DNA from: Candidula unifasciata
Lineage: Eukaryota > Mollusca > Gastropoda > Stylommatophora > Geomitridae
Length of the DNA stretch: 64,000 bases
Assembly (NCBI GenBank): GCA_905116865.2
Contig: CAJHNH020006257.1
Span: forward strand, 569,935 to 633,934
Direction of reading: 5' to 3'
Shown: positions 1 through 11,125 of the stretch, piece after piece
Numbering within the stretch: position 1 is the first letter of the stretch
Layout: every line of letters begins with the position of its first letter
The notes under the pieces: model-generated
The model's input: the letters and a program-made list of their open reading frames with translations, nothing else
The model's database searches: none
Told to the model about the DNA's origin: nothing
Made by a program: the position numbers and the translations under genes

Positions 1-1762
1 TAGCTGGATGCCTCACACAGATCAGTACTGGCTCTCTGTTTGTTGCTGTTGTTTTATAGCTGGCTGGACACCTCACACAGGTCAGTACTGGCTCTCTGTT
101 TGTTGCTGTTATTTTATAGCTGGCTGGACACCTCACACAGGTCAGTACTGGCTCTCTGTTTGTTGCTGTTGTTTTATAGCTGGATGCCTCACACAGGTCA
201 GTACTGGCTCTCTGTTTGTTGCTGTTGTTTTATAGCTGACTGGACGCCTCACACAGGTCAGTACTGGCTCTCTGTTTGTTGCTGTTGTTTTATAGTTGAC
301 TGGATGCCTCACATGGGTCAGTACTGGCTCTCTGTTTGTTGCTGTTGTTTTATAGCTGGATGCCTCACACAGGTCAGTACTGGCTCTCTGTTTGTTGCTG
401 TTGTTTTATAGCTGAATGCCTCACACAGGTCAGTACTGGCTCTCTGTTTGTTGCTGTTGTTTTATAGCTGGATGCCTCACACAGGTCAGTACTGGCTCTC
501 TGTTTGTTGCTGTTGTTTTATAGCTGACTGGAGGCCTCACACAGGTCAGTACTGGCTCTCTGTTTGTTGCAGTTGTTTTATAGCTGGCTGGAGGCCTCAC
601 ACAGGTGAGTACTGGCTCTCTGTTTGTTGCTGTTGTTTTATAGCTGGCTGGAGGCCTCACACAGGTGAGTACTGGCTCTCTGTTTGTTGCTGTTGTTTTA
701 TAGCTGACTGGACACCTCACACAGGTCAGTACTGGCTCTCAGTTTGTTGCTGTTGTTTTATAGCTGGCTGGACACCTCACATAGATCAGTACTGGCTCTC
801 TGTTTGTTGCTGTTGTTTTATAGCTGGCTGAACACCTCACACAGGGCAGTACTGGCTCTCTGTTTGTTGCTGTTGTTTTATAGCTGGACACCTCACACAG
901 GTCAGTACTGTCTCTCTGTTTGTTGCTGTTGTTTTATAGCTGGATGCCTCACACAGGTCAGTACTGGCTCTCTGTTTGTTGCTGTTGTTTTATAGCTGGC
1001 TGGACACCTCACACAGGTCAGTACTGGCTCTCTGTTTGTTGCTGTTGTTTTATAGCTGAATGCCTCACACAGGTCAGTACTGGCTCTCTGTTTGTTGCTG
1101 TTGTTTTATAGCTGGATGCCTCACACAGGTCAGTACTGGCTCTCTGTTTGTTGCTGTTGTTTTATAGCTGGCTGGACACCTCACACAGGTCAGTACTGGC
1201 TCTCTGTTTGTTGCTGTTGTTTTATAGCTGGATGCCTCACACAGGTTAGTACTGGCTCTCTGTTTGTTGCTATTGTTTTATAGCTGACTGGAGGCCTCAC
1301 ACAGGTCAGTACTGGCTCTCTGTTTGTTGCTGTTGTTTTATAGCTGACTGGATGCCTCACATGGGTCAGTACTGGCTCTCTGTTTGTTGCTGTTGTTTTA
1401 TAGCTGGATGCCTCACACAGGTCAGTACTGGCTCTCTGTTTGTTGCTGTTGTTTTATAGCTGGATGCCTCACACAGGTCAGTACTGGCTCTCTGTTTGTT
1501 GCTGTTGTTTTATAGCTGGATGCCTCACACAGGTCAGTACTGGCTCTCTGTTTGTTGCTGTTGTTTTATAGCTGACTGGAGGCCTCACACAGGTCAGTAC
1601 TGGCTCTCTGTTTGTTGCAGTTGTTTTATAGCTGGCTGGAGGCCTCACACAGGTGAGTACTGGCTCTCTGTTTGTTGCTGTTGTTTTATAGCTGGCTGGA
1701 GGCCTCACACAGGTGAGTACTGGCTCTCTGTTTGTTGCTGTTGTTTTATAGCTGGCTGGATC
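1..1762. repeat. 56/60-bp minisatellite, about 30 copies
   Basis: The unit contains cctcacacaggtcagtactg followed by a T-rich half. Copies differ by presence or absence of a 4-nt ggct/gact step, giving 56- or 60-bp periods. Open frames on both strands are by-products of the repeat. Confidence 0.97.
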
Positions 1763-1794
1763 CCACTGTTTACTCTTGTTTCTGATACACCTAG

Positions 1795-2062
1795 TGGTAT
1801 CAGATGTTCTTGTATGATTTTGTAGTTATTGCGTATCAGATGTTCTTGTAGGATTTTGTGGTTATTGTGTATCAGATGTTCTTGTAGGATTTTGTAGTTA
1901 TTGGGTATCAGATGTTCTTGTAAGATTTTGTAGTTATTGTGTATCAAATACTGTTGTAGGATTTTGTAGTTATTGTTTATCAGATGTTCTTGTAGGATTT
2001 TGTAGTTATTGTGTATCAGATGTTCTTGTAGGATTTTGTAGTTATTGTGTATCAGATGCATT
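1795..2062. repeat. 36-bp minisatellite, about 7 copies
   Basis: The unit contains cagatgttcttgtaggattt and tgtagttattgtgta. It follows the previous array after about 30 nt. Confidence 0.95.
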
Positions 2063-2354
2063 TGTAAGATTTAAGACAGGATGTTAGGGCACAGGATGTA
2101 AGACAGTCAGGATGTTAGTGCACAGCCCTCTAGTGACCTCTCTGTCTTAAACAGTCATGATGTTTGAGCCAAAAGAGGCATACTGATGGATCGTGGCAGA
2201 TGTGTTGGGAGAAACTATTTCCTGTGTGGACATTTGAGCAAAAACTGAGTTGGATGTGGTCCTTTGTTGGTTTTTTGTTTGTGGCTAGATTTCAACAGAG
2301 GCATAGCAGCAGGCTCGTGTGGTTGGACATGTCCGGTGGGACACCTGACAGAAT

Positions 2355-2905
2355 CAGAATACAGCTGCTGTCACTCAAGTCAGCTGTACCAGTGGGACAA
2401 ATACAGCTGCTGTCACTCAAGTCAGCTGAACCAGTGGGACAAATACGGCTGCTGTCACTCAAGTCAACTGTACCAGTGGGACAAATATGGCTGCTGTCAC
2501 TCAAGTCAGCTGTACCAGTGGGACGAATATGGCGGCTGTCACTCAAGTCAGCTGTACCAGTGGGACGAATATGGCGGCTGTCACTCAAGTCAGCTGTACC
2601 AGTGGGACAAATACAGCTGCTGTCACTCAAGTCAGCTGTACCAGTGGGACGAATATGGCAGCTGTCACTCAAGTCAGCTGTACCAGTGGGATGAATATGG
2701 CTGCTGTCACTCAAGTCAGCTGAACCAGTGGGATGACTATGGCTGCTGTCACTCAAGTCAGCTGTACCAGTGGGACGAATATGGCTGCTGTCACTCAAGT
2801 CAGCTGTACCAGTGGGATGAATATTGCTGCTGTCACTCAAGTCAACTGTACCAGTGGGACAGCTGACAGAATCAGAATACGGCTGCTGTCACTCAAGTCA
2901 ACTGA
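2355..2905. repeat. 42-bp minisatellite, about 13 copies
   Basis: The unit contains gctgctgtcactcaagtcag and ctgtaccagtgggac. The period is a multiple of 3, so several frames stay open on both strands; these are not genes. Confidence 0.95.
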
Positions 2906-3196
2906 AATATTGAAGGACCCTGTTCACACTGGTGGCACATTGGAGCATATGGTGCTAGACCAGTATGCTTTTGGTCAGTCATTACTTGATGTGTGTGTTG
3001 TCAATATCATATCAGCTATCTTTACTTCCCAGGATATGACCTAGCACTTGATTAAATCCATTTCCACCTGGGAGCCGAGCCAGGGTCGGTTATAGCAAAT
3101 CTTGTTTTAGTGAGGATCCAAAGTCAAGACTATTGAGATGCCTGGCCAGTTGTCTGCTCTTGCCGTATTGAATCTTGTGTGAATATCTTGTTTCAG

Positions 3197-3273
3197 GCAC
3201 GACCTGATGCAGTTTATTCTTCGCCTTCGACTCAAACATGAGGCCTCAGACCTTAGAGGTCTCAACCAGCGAG
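3197..3273 (+). CDS. Penultimate exon of an unidentified gene
   Basis: Bounded by gtttcag and gtgggt. It is open in one frame and encodes HDLMQFILRLRLKHEASDLR then GLNQR. It has one base before the first full codon and one after the last, and the leftover base fits the exon at 4670. I do not recognise the protein. No upstream exons can be identified with confidence among the minisatellites at 1-3.1 kb, so the gene probably begins to the left of the window. The exon end and donor are duplicated about 70 nt downstream. Confidence 0.55.
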
Positions 3274-3317
3274 GTGGGTGCTAGGATTTGGGTATATGTT
3301 GTTGTCCTGTCTATATA

Positions 3318-3455
3318 CATGTCCAGTCAGAGAGGTGGGTGTTTGATTCATGTTGTTGTCCCATCTGTGGGTGATTGATATATGTTGTCCCATCTGTGGG
3401 TGATTGATATATGTTGTCCCATCTGTGGGTGATTGATATATGTTGTCCCATCTGC
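3318..3455. repeat. 29-bp repeats after the unidentified gene's donor
   Basis: Three to four copies of gggtgattgatatatgttgt, preceded by a copy (about 3330-3345) of the upstream exon end and donor, gaggtgggtg. Confidence 0.85.
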
Positions 3456-3529
3456 ATCAGTGTGTCGATAAGCTGTCATCATAGCCAGTACATGAATACA
3501 AGCAGAACTTCATTTTATGTGTTTTAGTG

Positions 3530-3925
3530 TTTGTGTAGAATTGTATGTGTTTTTCTGTTTATTTATAGTTGTATGTGTGTTTCAGTTCTGTAAAGAGTTT
3601 TTTATGTGTGACAGTGTTTGTATAGAGTTGTATGTGTGTTTCAGTTCTGTAAAGAGTTTTTTATGTGTGACAGTGTTTGTATAGAGTTGTATGTGTGTTT
3701 CAGTTCTGTAAAGAGTTTTTTATGTGTGACAGTGTTTGTATAGAGTTGTATGTGTGTTTCAGTTCTGTAAAGAGTTTTTTATGTGTGACAGTGTTTGTAT
3801 AGAGTTGTATGTGTGTTTCAGTTCTGTAAAGAGTTTTATATGTGTGACAGTGTTTGTATAGAGTTGTATGTGTGTTTCAGTTCTGTAAAGAGTTGTATAT
3901 GTGTTTCAGTGTTGTTATAGAGTTG
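3530..3925. repeat. 59-bp minisatellite, about 6 copies
   Basis: The unit contains gtatgtgtgtttcagttctg then taaagagttttttatgtgtg. Copies are nearly identical. It lies inside the last intron of the unidentified gene. Confidence 0.95.
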
Positions 3926-3929
3926 TATA

Positions 3930-4390
3930 CTGGCTTAAGAATCGGCTGTACACACATGCTGTGATTGTAACTGACTCACAGAGAATGTTCAGAATGGCCT
4001 AGACAGGCTTGCTTCGTGCAGAGTGGCAAGAATCGCTTCAGAGGCCCTTAGTAGTTAGCATCCTTTGGATAATTTCTCCATGGTGATGCCGGTGTGTTGG
4101 GAAATGAGTAGGCAGATAGACTGGCTGGTTTTGCACTACTTGGTAGTGATTTGATGTATGAAAAGCTAGATGTTTTGAGGGCCCTTTAGGGGCGAGTGAG
4201 GAGGTACCGATAGATCATCACGGTATGAGGAGAATGACGCTGCAGGGCATCACCAGGTGATCTGGCAGATGCTCAGCACTCAGGGGAAAGGTGAGATGGA
4301 TATAGAGTTTCTGGTGCCATTAAAATTGGAACTTTACGCTTGCCGCTGATTATGAGTTTCCTGATTGCTGTGATGTTGATTCTTAATTCA
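3930..4390. other. Non-repetitive intron sequence
   Basis: Single-copy-looking sequence between two arrays. I see no coding exon or recognisable element in it. Confidence 0.5.
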
Positions 4391-4399
4391 ACAGCAAAT

Positions 4400-4665
4400 A
4401 GATTTGTATGTGTGTTTTCAGTGTGTATAATACTATGTATGTGTGTTTTCAGTGTGTATAATACTATGTATGTGTGTTTTCAGTGTGTATAGTACTATAT
4501 GTGTGTTGCTGTTCTGTACATTGTTTTTTATGTGTTTCCGTGTTTATATTGTGTTGTATGTATAGTGTTGTGTAAATGTTTCAGTTTTGTATGGTGTTGT
4601 ATGTGTGTGTTTCAATTCTGTGCGATGTTGTATGTGTTTTTCAGTATTTGAAATGTTTGTATTCT
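4400..4665. repeat. Imperfect GT-rich repeats before the terminal exon
   Basis: Copies of tatgtgtgttttcagtgtgt with decay toward the exon at 4670. Related wording (tatgtgttttt cag) runs up to the acceptor region. Confidence 0.75.
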
Positions 4666-4669
4666 GCAG

Positions 4670-4755
4670 GTTCAGGCTTCGAACTGAAATTACCAGAGAC
4701 TCGGCAGTCATCCATGGACAAAACACCCGTGGAGAAATTTGCTAGTCACAAATGA
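4670..4755 (+). CDS. Terminal exon of the same unidentified gene
   Basis: Acceptor attctgcag. Its first two bases complete the codon begun at 3273. It then reads SGFELKLPETRQSSMDKTPV and EKFASHK before TGA at 4753-4755. The hydrophilic, Ser/Thr/Lys-rich end looks like a disordered C-terminus. The family is unknown. The phase agreement with the exon at 3197 and the strong acceptor are the support. Confidence 0.55.
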
Positions 4756-5198
4756 GACAGTCCAAGACTCACAAGGATCTACCAATGTTTGGCCTCGTCC
4801 TCCGACTATCAAACTCTAGTGCTGCTGATACATGTAACTAGGTCACCTTATCTCATGCTGCATCTGCCTACTTCCTGTCTCAGGCTAGACCAGTTGTTTC
4901 CTGACTTGTGATCAGTTTGGTGGAATCATGTGGCCGTTATTCTACAGGCAAGTCATGGAATATTTGCCTGTGTGAGCCTGCAGCACCCTCATTGTATTTG
5001 TGCACTGACATTCTCATCATCAACTTCCCTGGTGTTCCTACCAAGTAAATATATAATCTGCTTCACTGCCTGCATGCTTTGGCTGTACACCCAACATTCC
5101 ATCTGTCAATCATATGTGATTATTTTCTTACACATGTACCAATTAGAGAACCATGGGGGGTCAGCAACAAGAAGTCACCTTACCTTTAGGTTCTCCAG

Positions 5199-5389
5199 CA
5201 GTGATTCTCAACCTTCCTAACACCGCAACCCATTAATGCAGTTCCTCATGTTGTCGCAACCCATTTTATTTTTTTCATTGCTACTTCATTACTTCAGTGA
5301 ATATATGTTTCCCTATGGTCTTAGGCGACCCCTGTGAAAGGGTCATTTGACCCCCAAAAGGGTTGCAACCCATAGGTTGAGAATCCCTG
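5199..5389 (-). mobile_element. SPIN-like hAT miniature element
   Basis: Terminal inverted repeats cagtgattctcaacc (left) and ggttgagaatccctg (right). Internal blocks are cagttcctcatgttgtcgc, cttaggcgacccctgtgaaa, and ggttgcaaccc near the end. The order and wording match, from memory, the non-autonomous SPIN hAT family, read here in reverse orientation. It is 191 bp long. The flanking octamers (ttctccag, ctctacta) agree only partly, so the target duplication has decayed. Confidence 0.75.
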
Positions 5390-5424
5390 CTCTACTAGTA
5401 ATAGGAAGCCAGGATAGGAACATG

Positions 5425-6400
5425 CTTCTTCATAAACCTCTTTTATTGTCTGGGTTATTGTTCTTTATGGACCTCTTTTGTTGTCTGGGTTATTGTTCTT
5501 TATGGACCTCTTTTGTTGTCTGGGTTATTGTTCTTTATGGACCTCTTTTATTGTCTGGGTTATTGTTCTTTATGGACCTCTTTTATTGTCTGGGTTATTG
5601 TTCCTTATGGACGTCTTTTGTTGTCTGGGTTATTGTTCCTTATGGACGTCTTTTGTTGTCTGGGTTATTGTTCTTTATGGACCTCTTTTATTGTCTGGGT
5701 TATTGTTCTTTATGGACCTCTTTTATTGTCTGGGTTATTGTTCTTTATGGACCTCTTTTGTTGTCTGGGTTATTGTTCTTTATGGACGTCTTTTGTTGTC
5801 TGGGTTATTGTTATTTATGGACCTCTTTTGTTGTCTGGGTTATTGTTATTTATGGACCTCTTTTGTTGTCTGGGTTATTGTTCTTTATGGACCTCTTTTA
5901 TTGTCTGGGTTATTGTTCTTTATGGACCTCTTTTGTTGTCTGGGTTATTGTTCTTTATGGACCTCTTTTGTTGTCTGGGTTATTGTTCCTTATGGACGTC
6001 TTTTGTTGTCTGGGTTATTGTTCTTTATGGACCTCTTTTGTTGTCTGGGTTATTGTTCTTTATGGACCTCTTTTATTGTCTGGGTTATTGTTCTTTATGG
6101 ACCTCTTTTGTTGTCTGGGTTATTGTTCCTTATGGACGTCTTTTGTTGTCTGGGTTATTGTTCTTTATGGACCTCTTTTATTGTCTGGGTTATTGTTCTT
6201 TATGGACCTCTTTTGTTGTCTGGGTTATTGTTCCTTATGGACGTCTTTTGTTGTCTGGGTTATTGTTCTTTATGGACCTCTTTTATTGTCTGGGTTATTG
6301 TTCTTTATGGACGTCTTTTGTTGTCTGGGTTATTGTTCTTCATGGACCTCTTTTGTTGTCTGGGTTATTGTTCTTTATGGACGTCTTTTGTTGTCTGGGT
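5425..6400. repeat. 35-bp minisatellite, about 28 copies
   Basis: The unit contains ttttgttgtctgggttattg then ttctttatggacctc. Because 35 is not a multiple of 3 and no stop occurs in the unit, all three + frames stay open. The resulting 300-360-codon frames are spurious. Confidence 0.97.
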
Positions 6401-6499
6401 TGATCCCTGATTCTTTAATGTTGGTTTCTGTTTGTGAATGAAACTTCTGTCCCCGTGATTTGTGCAAGTTAGTTGGTACTGATGTGCCCCCTGCACTCG

Positions 6500-6660
6500 A
6501 CCTCTTTTATTGTCTGGGTTATTGTTTCTTATGGACCTCTTTTATTGTCTGGGTTATTGTTCTTTATGGACCTTTTTTGTTGTCTGGGTTATTGTTCTTT
6601 ATGGACCTCTTTTGTTGTCTGGGTTATTGTTCTTTATGGACCTTTTTTGTTGTCTGTGCT
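6500..6660. repeat. Second block of the 35-bp minisatellite
   Basis: About 5 copies of the same unit. Both blocks are followed by the same roughly 100-nt linker (tgatccctgattctt, then a stretch ending in tgcactcgacctc), so block plus linker was duplicated. Confidence 0.95.
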
Positions 6661-6764
6661 GATCCCTGATTCTTAATTGTTGGTTTCTGTTTGTGAATGA
6701 AACTTCTGTCCTCGTGATTTGTGCTAGCTAGTTGGTACTCATGTGCCCCCTGCACTCGACCTCA

Positions 6765-7100
6765 CTGTGTCCTTTTCTAGTTTATCAGATCCCCTTCTGT
6801 GGAACTGCTGGCTGTGAGATTCTTCACAGGTGGTGTCATGGGACAGTCCACTATCCCAGAGTGACGAAATCCTTGCTACTTCATCTAGGCTGCTGCGTCC
6901 CAGCCAGGCTTGCACAACATTCATCTGTGTCTCAAGGGAAAACAGTAACAGCACATGGGCACTCCCAACATGGCTTTCAAAACTGTAGAGACGATGCTTT
7001 GTTATTGGGCTCTTCCAAGAAATCCTCACACCACACACATGGCAGCTTAGCCTCACGTCCACACAGGGAGCCTCCAGTGTGTGACCGCACTTGCTGTTAG
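6765..7100. other. Single-copy-looking stretch, no gene assigned
   Basis: A possible small exon (6780-6828, open, between cttttctag and gtggtg) can be drawn, but nothing links it to a gene. Frames open on both strands here lack recognisable domains. Confidence 0.3.
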
Positions 7101-7103
7101 AGA

Positions 7104-7470
7104 CAGGCCCCATCTCTGATACTCCCATTTTCCACTGACAGGTGAAAGCAGACAACAGAAAGAGACAGGCTCCATCTCTGATACTCCCATTGTCCACTGA
7201 CAGGTGAAAGCAGAATACAGAAAGAGACAGGCCCCATCTCTGATATCCCATTTTCCACTGACAGGTGAAAGCAGACAACAGAAAGAGACAGGCCCCATCT
7301 CTGATACCCCTTTGTCCACTGACAGGTGAAAGCAGACAACAGAAAGAGACAGGCTCCATCTCTGATACTCCCATTGTCCACTGACAGGTGAAAGCAGACA
7401 ACAGAAAGAGACAGGTCCCATCTCTGATACTCCTATTGTCCACTGACAGGTGAAAGCAGACAACAGAAAT
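7104..7470. repeat. About 62-bp minisatellite, 6 copies
   Basis: The unit contains ccatctctgatactcccatt then gtccactgacaggtgaaagc. The 245-codon - strand frame covering it is a repeat artefact. Confidence 0.93.
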
Positions 7471-7519
7471 ATTCACCCATCAGATGCTTGACTACTACTG
7501 CCAATATTCTAGCTCACCT

Positions 7520-8160
7520 CAAACTGTGACAAATAACTGATTGTTTCCATTGCCAGTTTGGCTGCTACTGTCACATAGACCATCTGTGACAAATAACTGA
7601 TTGTTTCCATTGCCAGTTTGGCTGCCACTGTCAATATCTTGATTGTGTGAGCACAGTATTGGGTGTCATATCTTGATTGTGTGAGCACAGTATTGGGTGT
7701 CATATCTTGATTGTCTGAGCACAGTATTGGGTGTCATATCTTTATTGTGTGAGCACAGTATTGGATGTCATATTTTGATTGTGTGAGCACCATATTGGAT
7801 GACATATCTTGATTATGTTAGCACAGTATTGGATGACACATCTTGATTGTGTGAGCACAGTATTGGGTGTCACATCTTGATTGTGTGAGCACAGTATTTG
7901 ATGTCACATCTTGATTGTGTGAGCACAGTATTGGATGTCATATCTCGATTGTGTGAGCACAGTATTGGATGTCATATCTCAATTGTGTGAGCACAGTATT
8001 GGATGACATATCTTGATTGTGTGAGCACAGTATTGGGTGTCATATCTTGATTGTGTGAGCACAGTATTGGATGACATATCTTGATTGTGTGAGCACAGTA
8101 TTGGGTGTCATATCTTGATTGTGTGAGCACAGTATTTGATGACATATCCTGATTATTTGA
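7520..8160. repeat. 34-bp minisatellite
   Basis: After two copies of a roughly 60-bp unit (aactgattgtttccattgcc), about 15 copies of a 34-bp unit follow (atcttgattgtgtgagcaca then gtattgg). Confidence 0.93.
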
Positions 8161-8760
8161 GGTTAATGTTAGATGTCATTTCATGATTGTGTAGTACAAT
8201 GCTAGATGTCATATCATGTTTAAGTGAGCACAGTGTTGGATTTCATGTCATGATTGTACAAGCACAGATTTGATTAATGAATATTACATCATGATTGTAT
8301 GTGCTAAGTGTTGGATATTATGCTGATTATGTGAGCTCAGCATTTCATATCATGTACTTTTGAGTGAGCTTAGATTAGGATTATGTAATGATTGTGTTAG
8401 CCCCATGTATGATTATCATGTCATGATTGTGTGGTCTCGGTGTATGTGTCATGATTATGTGAGCTCAATTCAGTGTTGGATATCATGTCATGATTGTGTA
8501 AATCTTGCCATGATTATGTGAGCTCCGTGTATAGTGTGTTATGATTGTGTGAGCTCAGTGGATAGTGTGTTATGATTGTGTGAGCTCCGTGGATAGTGTG
8601 TTATGATTATGTGAGCTCCGTGGATAGTGTGTTATGATTGTGTGAGCTCCGTGGATAGTGTGTTATGATTGTGTGAGCTCCGTGTATAGTGTGTTATGAT
8701 TGTGTGAGCTCAGTTCAGTGTTGGATATCATGTCATGATTGTGTGATCTCAATGTATGGT
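8160..8760. repeat. Degenerate continuation of the 34-bp array
   Basis: Diverged copies sharing tgattgtgtgagctc. A more homogeneous block at about 8510-8700 has a 36-37-bp period with gatagtgtgttatgattgtg. It looks like an old array with a younger local re-expansion. Confidence 0.8.
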
Positions 8761-8784
8761 AACAGCTAAAAGGAGAGAAGTTGA

Positions 8785-9010
8785 AGAGATTGTGACTCTT
8801 CTTTTTCGCTCTCACTGGCTGTAGATTACAAGAGAAGGTTCTGCTTGTTCATGCACCTTTGAGCTTTGATATTGTTCTAGAACTTGCGTGCATACCTGCT
8901 TTACGGAAATGGCTTATTTGTGTGCAGACTGCTGGTTCCAGACCTCAAAGGCAGATGCACTCCTACATGGAAATAAATGTGCCGAATCAGTGGACTTGTG
9001 TCAGACATGC
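8785..9010 (+). mobile_element. SINE-like element A, diverged copy
   Basis: Shares ordered blocks with the copy at 49194: a ctcttctttttcgctctcac start, then aggttctgcttgttc, cagactgctggttccagacc, ggcagatgcactcc. Divergence is high and the 3' part is missing. Confidence 0.55.
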
Positions 9011-9074
9011 TTGTTGTTGGTCTGCTGTGTTAGACCAGCAGCAACTGTGTGTCTCAGAGCTTTGCCAAACTGGG

Positions 9075-9420
9075 ACTATACTTGATCATCATCGTCATTC
9101 TGTAACACTACGTGTCGTCAGGTCACCAGTTTCTGTTGACTGTCTGATCAGCTCTCTCCACCTTTGGCAGTCAGTTGTGATGGACTTCGTGGTTGCGTGC
9201 ATGAGACCTGTCCAGTCAGTCAGGTTCTGAAACCAGGTATTTCTTAGTCGGCCTCTTCTCTTTTTTCCCTCTATTGAGCCCTGCAGTATTATTTTTTGAG
9301 AGGCCGTTAGATCTGACTACCTGTCCATACCATTGGGTTTTTCGACTTTTCACTGTAGTTAAAAAAGGTTCAAAGTTGCCAATAGAACTATACTTATGAA
9401 AATGATATGTATTTGATTGA
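9075..9420 (-). mobile_element. LINE ORF2 C-terminal fragment
   Basis: The - strand reads RKTQWYGQVVRSNGLSK, a frameshift, then WTGLMHATTKSITTDCQRW and RELIRQSTE. This is the WYGHV and W-x(2)-L-x-R-x-S pattern typical of the reverse-transcriptase C-terminus of non-LTR elements. It ends in an ATG/GATGATG-like tail. The element is dead. Confidence 0.75.
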
Positions 9421-9780
9421 TGTGAACTGGGCAGAGACAGGACACATGTAACTAGACGATCTGTGGGCTGTCCGCTGATAACCTGGGCCAACCAGAAACA
9501 TTCTAGCAGGTAGTTGCTGTTGTGACCGGGTTTCTTGTTGTAGATGTTGCTGTCAAGTGTTTGTTGGTGTCATTTGTTGTTTGTTGATACAATTGTTGTT
9601 GATATTTTTATTGTTTGTTGGTATGGCTTGTTGCTGTTCAAGTGCAATAAACATTGAGAATATTTGTCAGAGTTGACTTGAGTTTGTCTAGTGATATTTT
9701 CCCTGTTGTACAAGACACATTTTTGGTCAATTATTTACATAGTCATCCTAAACAGAAGCCACACATATTTTCTTAAGGTC
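9420..9780. other. No gene seen
   Basis: T-rich sequence with scattered tgttgttg runs. No exon, RNA gene or element is recognisable. Confidence 0.5.
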
Positions 9781-10460
9781 TGTAATACAGATATATGTGT
9801 GCCACACGCTTGTTGAGGTCTGTCATACGGATATATGTGGGCCACACACGTGTTGAGGTCTGTCATACAGATATATGTGGGCCGCACTCGTGTTGAGGTC
9901 TGTCATACAGATATATGTGGGCCGCACACGTATTGAGGTCTGTCATACAGATATATGTGTGCATGTTTAATAGAAACATCCCGCACACATGTTGAGGTCT
10001 GTCATACAGATATATGTGGGCCGCACACATGTTGAGGTCTGTCATACAGATATATGTGGGCCGCACACGTGTTGAGGTCTGTCATACGGATATATGTGGG
10101 CCACACACGTGTTGAGGTCTGTCATACAGATATATGTGGGCCGCACACGTGCTGAGGTCTGTCATACAGATATATGTGTGCATGTTTAATAGAAACATCC
10201 CGCACACATGTTGAGGTCTGTCATACAGATATATGTGTGCATGTTTAATAGAAACATCCCGCACACGTGTTGAGGTCTGTCATACAGATATATGTGTGCA
10301 TGTTTAATAGAAACATCCCGCACACGTGTTGAAGTCTGTCATACAGATACATGTGTGCATGTTTAATAGAAACATCCCGCACACATGTTGAGGTCTGTCA
10401 TACAGATATATGTGTGCATGTTTAATAGAAACATCCCACACACATGTTGAGGTCTTCCAC
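9780..10460. repeat. 40/59-bp alternating minisatellite
   Basis: The short unit (40 bp) contains gaggtctgtcatacagatat. The long unit (59 bp) inserts gcatgtttaatagaaacatc. The first half is mostly short units and the second half long units. Confidence 0.95.
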
Positions 10461-11125
10461 ATAAACAGCTGTTATTAATAAGAGTATCTTGGCACACACA
10501 TAGATACATGTATTTTCAAATGTTCACCATCCTTTGTCCTAACTGGATGCAGTATTAGGGCCATCAGAGAAAACCTTGATTTTGCTTTTGAGCTGAAATA
10601 TTATTAGAATACTGACATTCTAAAAGATCTGAACATCAAGGAAGATTGGCTAAAAAAAAAGGCGTCTTTTCTCTGAAGCTTAATGAATGAGAATAAATTA
10701 ATAAATATCTATGCAGACTTTATATTCAATACCTCAACCATTTGAACTTGTTAATTTACTTTAATATATCTCAGATAACCTAGGTAAGCATAAAACAGTT
10801 GCAGTATAACTACTAAAAATACACTGATCTATCACATTGACCTGCCACTGTCGTGGTCTAGGATCTGAACACCAGTGACATCATCCTGAACCACCACTGG
10901 TCGATTAAATCCGCCATCTTGAAGAGGCACCAAGACCCTTAGCTATCCGCAACATCAACATCAACAACAACAACAACAACAAATACTCCTCACTAAAGAC
11001 ACAGTAGTAAGCACAGAGAAGAAAACGACCAAACCACCATAATCCGTTAAACAACAAATAAAGACAGAAGAAAAAAGCAGAGTAACCGTTAAAAAAAAAT
11101 GTTATGAAAAGAAGAAAAAACCGAG
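10460..11125. other. AT-rich stretch, no gene seen
   Basis: Contains a short CAA/AAC microsatellite (10950-10982). At 11030-11065 a segment resembles sequence on the far side of the 19-bp satellite (17350-17392). No exon was recognised. Confidence 0.5.

Noticed and set aside
1..1762. Cys-rich frames in the 56/60-bp array
   Set aside because: Repeat artefact; frames break whenever the 4-nt step occurs.
5347..6441. Open frames of about 300-360 codons resembling a hydrophobic membrane protein
   Set aside because: A 35-bp stop-free unit gives the same LLLSGLLFFMD-type string in all three frames.
6739..7476. 245-codon - strand frame
   Set aside because: Mostly a 62-bp minisatellite; no recognisable domain or splice support.
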